NCBI GenBank assembly: GCA_012031655.1
Contig: JAAUUD010000003.1
Coordinates: 1-35,976 of the forward strand
Source of the DNA: Anaerolineae bacterium
Lineage (GTDB): Bacteria > Chloroflexota > Anaerolineae > Aggregatilineales > J027
Length of the DNA: 35,976 nt
Direction: 5' to 3'
Shown: positions 30,012-35,976 of the stretch, piece after piece
Position numbering within the stretch: the stretch's first letter is position 1
Layout of the letters: each line of letters begins with the position of its first letter
Notes under the pieces: model-generated
Told to the model about the DNA's origin: nothing
Seen by the model: the letters and a program-made list of their open reading frames with translations, nothing else
Database searches by the model: none
Translations under genes and position numbers: made by a program

Positions 30012-32886
30012 CTAGCGCTCTGGCGCTGAGGTTTCTCCACTTTCTGCGACCCCAGGGAGGTAAGCGACCATTTTGATCAGGTTCCCGCCATCCGGCAGAT
30101 GAAGGATCTCAAATTCATCCACCAGATTCTTAATGAAGAACAGCCCCCAGCCACGCATGTCGCCCAGGCCAGGTGCAGGTAGTACGTTCGAAAGCGCTTT
30201 CTGGCCGCTATCCGAGATGCGGATTTCCAGCCCATTTGGCGCAGCGCTCAGCAGAACGCTCACCGAGCGCGAAATATCTTCGGCGTTGCCGTGTTCGATG
30301 GCGTTCATGCAGGCTTCGGCCACAGCCGTCTTGATGTCTTCGATACGTTCTTCTGAAAACCGACTTCACGGGCAATAGCGTCCACTGCGCCCCGCGCCAC
30401 CATTTCAAAGCCAAGCTGGCTGGGCAAAAGAGTTCCACATTCCGTCGTGGCATACCCGGGTCTCCGTAGACTATCGGCGCAAATTTCTTTCGAGACAGCT
30501 CAACCTCATCCTCGGGCTCCTCCGTTGGGGCTTCGGTCATAGCGCTGTCAATTCCGGCAGCGCCTTCCACCTCCAAGTTTGGCTCCGAGGGCGGGGCTGG
30601 TTGGTAGTGAAGGGCACGCAACACCAGGATGGTTGTATCATCCTGAGGGTCTAGCTCCCCAAGGTGCTCCTCCACAGACCTTTGAATTGTAGCAAGGACT
30701 TCTGCTGCTGTCACGTTTTCTGGCAGGGCGTTCAGCAGGCTTTCGATGCGGTCGAAGCTATACATTTCTCCCAGGTTATTTTGCGCTTCGACCACCCCAT
30801 CCGAAAACATAACCATCAAACTGCCGGGCAGGAGCTTGATGGAACGGGCCGAGTAGAGCATGCTGGTAGAAACCCCCAGCGGATACCCCCCGATAGGGAC
30901 GGTATCAAAAAGGCGGGTCCCAGCCAGGCGCAGGTAGGGCTGGACCATCCCGGCATTGGCAATATCCAGCATGCTCTCCTGCGGGTCATAAATCGCCAGG
31001 ATCAACGCGCTGTTCATATCATTCTGGCGCATACGGTCAATCAAGCGCACGTTGAGCGCTTGCAGCAGCTCAGAAGGATGCGTATGGCGGGTGCTTTCAT
31101 CACGCATGGCGGTGGTGATGACCGCCATCAGCAGCGCCGCCGGGATACCCTTGCCCTGGACGTCGCCAATGGCAATCACCAGCTTGCCATCCGGCAAGGT
31201 GATGTATTGATAGTAGTCGCCGCTTACCTGCCGCGCCGGGAGGGAGGTGGAAACAATCTCCAACTGAGGGAGGTCCGGGGCGCTGGGGGGGAGCAAGCTG
31301 GTTTGGATACCGCGTGCAATGACCAGCTCTTGCTCAATGCGGTTGACTTCTAGCTCATAGACCCGTGCATTCTGGAGGGCAATACTGGCTTGGTCTGCAA
31401 ACGTCTCGGCCAGTTCGATGTCTTCGCCGCTAAAGCGGTGCTTTTGATGGCTGTTGATGCCCAATACGCCCACCAATTGCTCGCGCACGCGCAGCGGCAC
31501 CCCAACCCAGGAACCAATCTCTTCTGCACTGCCAGCCAGATGAGACCAGCGTTCGTCTATGGTGGTGTCGTTGATGACCACGGTCACCCCGCGTGCGATG
31601 ACCTCGCGCGCGGCACGTGCTTCGTCAATCTGGAGTGTGGGTTGTTCAAGGCTGTGGTTGCCATTGGCGCTGCGGTAGGCTGCCGAGCGCAACTCCTGGT
31701 CTTCAACCAATAAAATGGTGGCGCTATCGTGCGGCACCAGCAGCGCGAGTTCGTCCAGAATGCGTTGCAGCACCGTACCCACATCCAGGCTGGAGTTCAG
31801 CACGCGGCTGGTTTCTAACAAACTGCGCATGGCCAGCCGCCGTTGCTCTTCCAGGCGGAGGGTGCGCCCTTCCTCTAGCAACCGATACGAGAAGGTGCTA
31901 CCCAGCACCAGCACGCACAAGGCAGAAAACACCCCGAACACGTTCAGCAAGAGTAACGTTGTGCTTACTTCGTCTTCCAGTGCTTCGCTTTGGTCGCTGC
32001 TCAGGAAGATAATGAATGCCTCGTTGAGCACGTTGGCAGGCGCGATGGCAGCTTCGCGCACCACATCATCCACGGAATAGCTGCGGTTGATGGGTTCTGC
32101 CAGTTGGGTCAGGCTCGTTAGCGGAGCCTCCTGAAAGGCTGCTTGCAAGTTGGGTTCTGGTAAGGAACTATACTGGAGCGTCCCTGTACCATTCACCACC
32201 CAGACCTGCCCGGTTTCAGCCAGGTCCAGAAAGCTAAACAAATCGGCAAAAAGGGCATTGAGGTCCACCTGAGCCACCAGAAACTCCGTGTTTAGGCTGG
32301 TGGAGTCCACTGGCACAACCAACAAAACTTGCGATGGTGGGAGCATCTCGCTGCGCGTTAGAATTGCCGGAATATCGGCTGTAACGCGTTGACCCTGGCT
32401 GGTTAGGGGCGACCAGCTCTGCTGGGATGGTGTAGCTATAGTCTGCTGGGTCTTCCAGGGTTGTGATGACCGCATGCATGGCTTCAGGATAGGCATACAG
32501 GGCCGACCCCGGAAGTCAAAACGGGTGATGCTCACCAGCGCACCCGGCGGATACTCTAAACTGGCCGCGGCCAGAGCCTCGCGGGCGTCAGCCTGGCGGG
32601 TGACGGATACCGCGCGGATGTCTTCACGACTGGCCAGGCTAGAGAGATCGCCCTCCAGGCTAGTCAGGGTGACCTGGGTTTGTTGCGAAAGGGAAGTGAC
32701 CAGTTGCAGTTGAGAGGTCTGGAAGCGCTCCAGGGCTGTGTCTTCAATGGTAGCAGCAGCCAGTCGGGTCAGGGCAATAACACCAAACATCAGGACCAGG
32801 GTAATTACAACAGATAGGATGGTAAGGCGCTGTCTTTGCAAGCCTACTTCTCCCTCGATGCCCAGCCTTGCATGCCTCATTGGCAC
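30012..32886 (-). CDS. Membrane sensor - GAF - SpoIIE phosphatase - HATPase (RsbW-like) fusion; several frameshifts
   Basis: N-terminal TM + extracellular sensor + second TM; GAF-like segment; SpoIIE motifs PARQVSGDYYQYI, GDVQGKGIPAALLMA, MVMFSDGVVEAQN, DDTTILVLRA; C-terminal EACMNAIEHGNAED (N-box) and GLGDMRGWGLFFIKNLVDEFEI in shifted frames. Confidence 0.85.
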
Positions 32887-32975
32887 GCCAAAAATACGCC
32901 TGCGCCATGCCAGAATGTATCAAGAAGGCCAGCGATAATCAAATTAAATTAAGTTAACACGCTTGGTCGCTAGGC

Positions 32976-33437
32976 TTAACGTAACTTTCCCATTTCGCGG
33001 ACTGCATCCAGCGCATCCAGGGTCAGATTGGCCGTGGGGACTTTCAGGTTGTAGTTTAGAATCTGGCGGTTGATGGCGCGGATCTGGTCCTGAAACGCGC
33101 TTTCGGCGGCCTTCAGATCATCCTCAGCCGCCCATTGTTGCCGGACCCGGTGTTCATCATAGCGCATCCGCTGGAGGCGCTCCTGGGCTTGTTTCCAGCG
33201 GCGGCAGGCCCGTTGCCAGCCTTGCCGTGCACGGTCTAGCGCTTGCTCAAGGTCCTGTCGTTCTGCAATCCAGGGGGGCAGCACTTCATTATCCGCCATG
33301 ATCTTGTTCGCCAGGCGGTCTTCCTCTGGCACCAGGCGCGAGAGGTCCAGCGGAAGGCGCTTCCCGGCGCTGTTCAGGTTCTCAAAATCGCCCCGCTCCA
33401 TGGCTTTGCGAATGTGTTCATCTGCAATGTCGGGCAT
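32976..33437 (-). CDS. DUF1992 / DnaJC28-like conserved domain protein
   Basis: DEHIRKAMERGDFENLNSAGKRLPLDL...RLANKIMADNEVLPPWIAERQDLE. Confidence 0.85.
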   Translation of the reverse strand: MPDIADEHIRKAMERGDFENLNSAGKRLPLDLSRLVPEEDRLANKIMADNEVLPPWIAERQDLEQALDRARQGWQRACRRWKQAQERLQRMRYDEHRVRQQWAAEDDLKAAESAFQDQIRAINRQILNYNLKVPTANLTLDALDAVREMGKLR

Positions 33438-33457
33438 GGTGCTCTCCCCTTGCCGTG

Positions 33458-34492
33458 CTAATTGCTGCCCGGCGTTCCAAAGTCGATGATCTCTCCGCCT
33501 ACCGTAAAGGTCGCTTGTAATTCTCCCTGATCATCGTATAACATGACGGTTTCGCCCACTTCCCACATGGGGCTGCTCTGGTTCCAGTAGAGGAAGCCCG
33601 GCGTATTGGTGCCGGTGCGGGTTTGGACGCGGATTAAGCTCCCCGGCACCAGGCGCACCGCTGGAAAAGTGAACAGGTTGCCCTGGCCGTCTTCCAGGGT
33701 CCAACCGCTCAAGGCAATTTCGCCGCTCAGGTTTTGCAGCACCACCTGTTCACGGGTAATGTCTCCGGCATTTTCCACGGCGACGATGGCCACTTCGGGG
33801 TTTTCTACGGTGGGTGGCAGTTCTGCTGTCGGCGCGATGAAGGTCAGGTTGAAGGTGGGACGCGGGGTAATGGTCGGGGTGGGGGTGGCATCCGGTTGGC
33901 AGGTTGGGCCAGGGACGAGCAATTCCTGGCCAATTTGCAGGATGGTTTGATCTGTGATGTCGTTAAGCACCAGAAGCGCCGGGAGGGTCACACCAAAGCG
34001 GTTGGCGATGGTGCTGGCTGTATCGCCTGACTGGACGAAGTATCGTTCGCAGCCATCCTCCGGTTGTGGAGTGCTGGCCCCCGTGGCATTCTGAGCAACG
34101 CTGCCGCTGGGTGCGCCCGGCAAGCTGGGGATGAGTTGCGGCGGCAGCGTGGGCAGGTCATCGCTGCTGGAGGCGGGCACGTTTGGGGTGGCGTTGGTGG
34201 TGGGGATGAGGCCCGCCCCGCCACCGGAAGCGGTGTTGGGGGCCTGGGTAAGCTCGCGCGCTGCTGCGGTGATGGTCAACGCCTGGGCATCCACGGTTTG
34301 CTGGAGCGCATCTGCCGAAAGGGGCTGGTTAGGGTCTGGGGTCGCGGTCACCACGATGATAATTGTTGGGCGGGCGCGGGCTTCTTCGCCACTGTCATCT
34401 GGCGAGAAGAACGTGATCACACCAAAGGCCACCCCAATTGAGACGACCACATTGATCAGAAGAAAGAGTGCGCCGGTCTGCCGTCTGCCCAT
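33458..34492 (-). CDS. Membrane-anchored LysM + lamin-tail (LTD)-like domain protein
   Basis: Probable start MGRRQTGALFLLINVVVSIGVAFGVITFF (TM anchor); LysM YFVQSGDTASTIANRFGVTLPALLVLNDITDQTILQIGQELLVPG; LTD-like EQVVLQNLSGEIALSGWTLEDGQGNLFTFPAVRLVPGSLIRV...NQSSPMWEVGETVMLYDDQGEL. Confidence 0.85.
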   Translation of the reverse strand: MGRRQTGALFLLINVVVSIGVAFGVITFFSPDDSGEEARARPTIIIVVTATPDPNQPLSADALQQTVDAQALTITAAARELTQAPNTASGGGAGLIPTTNATPNVPASSSDDLPTLPPQLIPSLPGAPSGSVAQNATGASTPQPEDGCERYFVQSGDTASTIANRFGVTLPALLVLNDITDQTILQIGQELLVPGPTCQPDATPTPTITPRPTFNLTFIAPTAELPPTVENPEVAIVAVENAGDITREQVVLQNLSGEIALSGWTLEDGQGNLFTFPAVRLVPGSLIRVQTRTGTNTPGFLYWNQSSPMWEVGETVMLYDDQGELQATFTVGGEIIDFGTPGSN

Positions 34493-34649
34493 GCTGGTTT
34501 CCTTATCTGTCGGCGCGCTATCGTCAGATGTTTGATGATGCGCTTGCGCCTGCATACTAGCACAGCGCCTGGGCCGGGGCAACCGACAACAGTTGCCCGC
34601 GCCATCGATCCCCACTACACTCAGAGCGACATCAAGTGAAGGAACAGCC

Positions 34650-35392
34650 ATGCGCGAAACAGAAGCCCTGGTGGAGCGGGTCTGGCGGTTGGCGCCCCGT
34701 GTGCAACGGATGGAAGTGGTCATCGAACCCGCTCTGGAGCAAATTGAGCCTGGACAGCGCTTGCTGGGGATGCCCCCAGCGCGCAATTGGCAGCCCTACC
34801 TGCGCGATGCCCTTTTCCGGTCAAACGGGAACAAAGTATCCTCACGCTGGAGTACCCTGGCGAGCAACGCTATAACGCCGGAGATGTGATCAGCCTGCTG
34901 GGGCCAGTAGGCAGCCCTTTGCCCTGGGTGCGCGGCGCAGGCAAGCGCTTGTTACTCATCGCGCACCAGGCCGCGCCCACGCCTTTGCTCTTTTTGGCGC
35001 AGCGTGCCGTGGAAGTTGCCGCCGAGGTGGTGCTGGTGCTGCTGGGCCCGGCCAGCGAATATCCCTTTACCGGGGTGCCTCCGGCGGTTGAGGTGCTGCA
35101 AAGCGAGCCAGACGGCACCTGGAACGACGCGACCAATGTGCTATCCTGGGCAGACCAGCTCTTTGTGGTGGCAGACGAGGCCCTGTGGCCAGAGGCCTTT
35201 AGCCAGGTCTATCACCAAATTCAGCAGCAACGCAGCACCGTTCCGGTGAACTTCGTCTTTGGGGTGTTTGACCTGCCTTTCCCGTGTGGCACTGGCGCAT
35301 GCCTGGCCTGCATGGTGCGCTGCAAAACCACCAACCGCCTGGCCTGCAAAGAAGGCCCCGCCCTTGACCTCACCGAAGTGCTGCTGGCATGA
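34650..35392 (+). CDS. Dihydroorotate dehydrogenase electron-transfer subunit-like (PyrK-type); -1 frameshift near 34815
   Basis: MRETEALVERVWRLAPRVQRMEVV...; second frame FPVKREQSILTLEYPGEQRYNAGDVISLLGPVGSPLP...PCGTGACLACMVRCKTTNRLACKEGPALDLTEVLLA (2Fe-2S Cys pattern, CKEGP). Confidence 0.8.
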
Positions 35393-35976
35393 TCGAACTC
35401 ACACATTCCCCCAAAAACGCGTTGTTAGTAGCCCACCCTGTGCTCATTGGAGCGGGTTTTGTGGGTTGGGATGGCTCTGCTTATCGGCGCCTGTTGCCGC
35501 TGGATCAGTTCGGCGCGCTCATCACGCCGCCGCTCTCGCTGACGCCGCGTCAACCAGCCTCCGGGGTGCGCGTGGTCCCTACTCCCGTCGGATTTTGCTG
35601 CACACCGGGTTGCCGAACCCTGGTGTGCAACGGGCGCTGCGCGAAAACGATGATAAGTGGAAGAAAAGCCCTATCCCAGTAGTGGTGCACCTGGTTGCAG
35701 AGTCAGCGGAACGGGTGGCCCAGGCGGTTCAGGTTCTGGACCGTAGCCCCAATTTAACCGGGATCGAGCTGGGGCTGCATGATGAAGTGGAGCTACAGGA
35801 GGTGCACCGCCTCATCGGGGCTGTAGCGCGCCAATTCGGACCTGCCCGTTCTGGTCAAGGTGCCCTTATATCGGGCGACATTCACAAGGTGCTCTAGATT
35901 TACTAGCTGCCCTATGTTGGCCACTGCGGCTCGTGGCATTCGCCCCTAGTGTTACCACCCACCGCGACAAGGATGC
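35389..35976 (+). CDS. Dihydroorotate dehydrogenase-like catalytic subunit (PyrD-type), partial at window end, frameshifted
   Basis: ATGA overlap with pyrK-like gene; VLIGAGFVGWDGSAYRRLLPLDQFGALITPPLSLTPR...HTGLPNPGVQRALRENDDKWKKSPIPVVVHL...(DLPVLVKVP) across indels near 35600 and 35837. Confidence 0.65.

Overview
The window looks like a Chloroflexota (probably Anaerolineae-like) chromosomal segment; this is judged from 16S signatures and gene content, and no search was run. It carries a complete rRNA operon on + (16S - tRNA-Ile(GAT) - tRNA-Ala(TGC) - 23S - 5S, about 19.99-25.04 kb) and a tRNA-Arg(ACG) on -. The rest is housekeeping or accessory genes: surface-polysaccharide glycosyltransferases, epimerase and flippase; prmC; a single-domain ChrA-like transporter; a SirB1-like protein; a G1P-dehydrogenase-like Fe-ADH; rnhB; an RluD-type pseudouridine synthase; an M20 peptidase; a SUV3-like DExH helicase; a dnaX-ybaB-holin-like-recR cluster; a HAD hydrolase; a large Thr/Ala/Pro-rich lipoprotein; an EamA transporter; a STAS + (sensor-GAF-SpoIIE-HATPase) partner-switching module; a DUF1992-like protein; a LysM-LTD protein; and pyrK/pyrD-like genes. 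The most interesting non-coding signal is in the rRNA operon. Two homologous structured leader elements lie upstream of 16S. Intrinsic-terminator-like hairpins followed by boxA-like motifs occur both in the leader before 16S and in the spacer before 23S, and each has a promoter-like sequence upstream. At least a dozen single-base frameshifts break otherwise conserved genes, which looks more like residual assembly or sequencing indels than biology. No CRISPR array, IS element or prophage was recognised.
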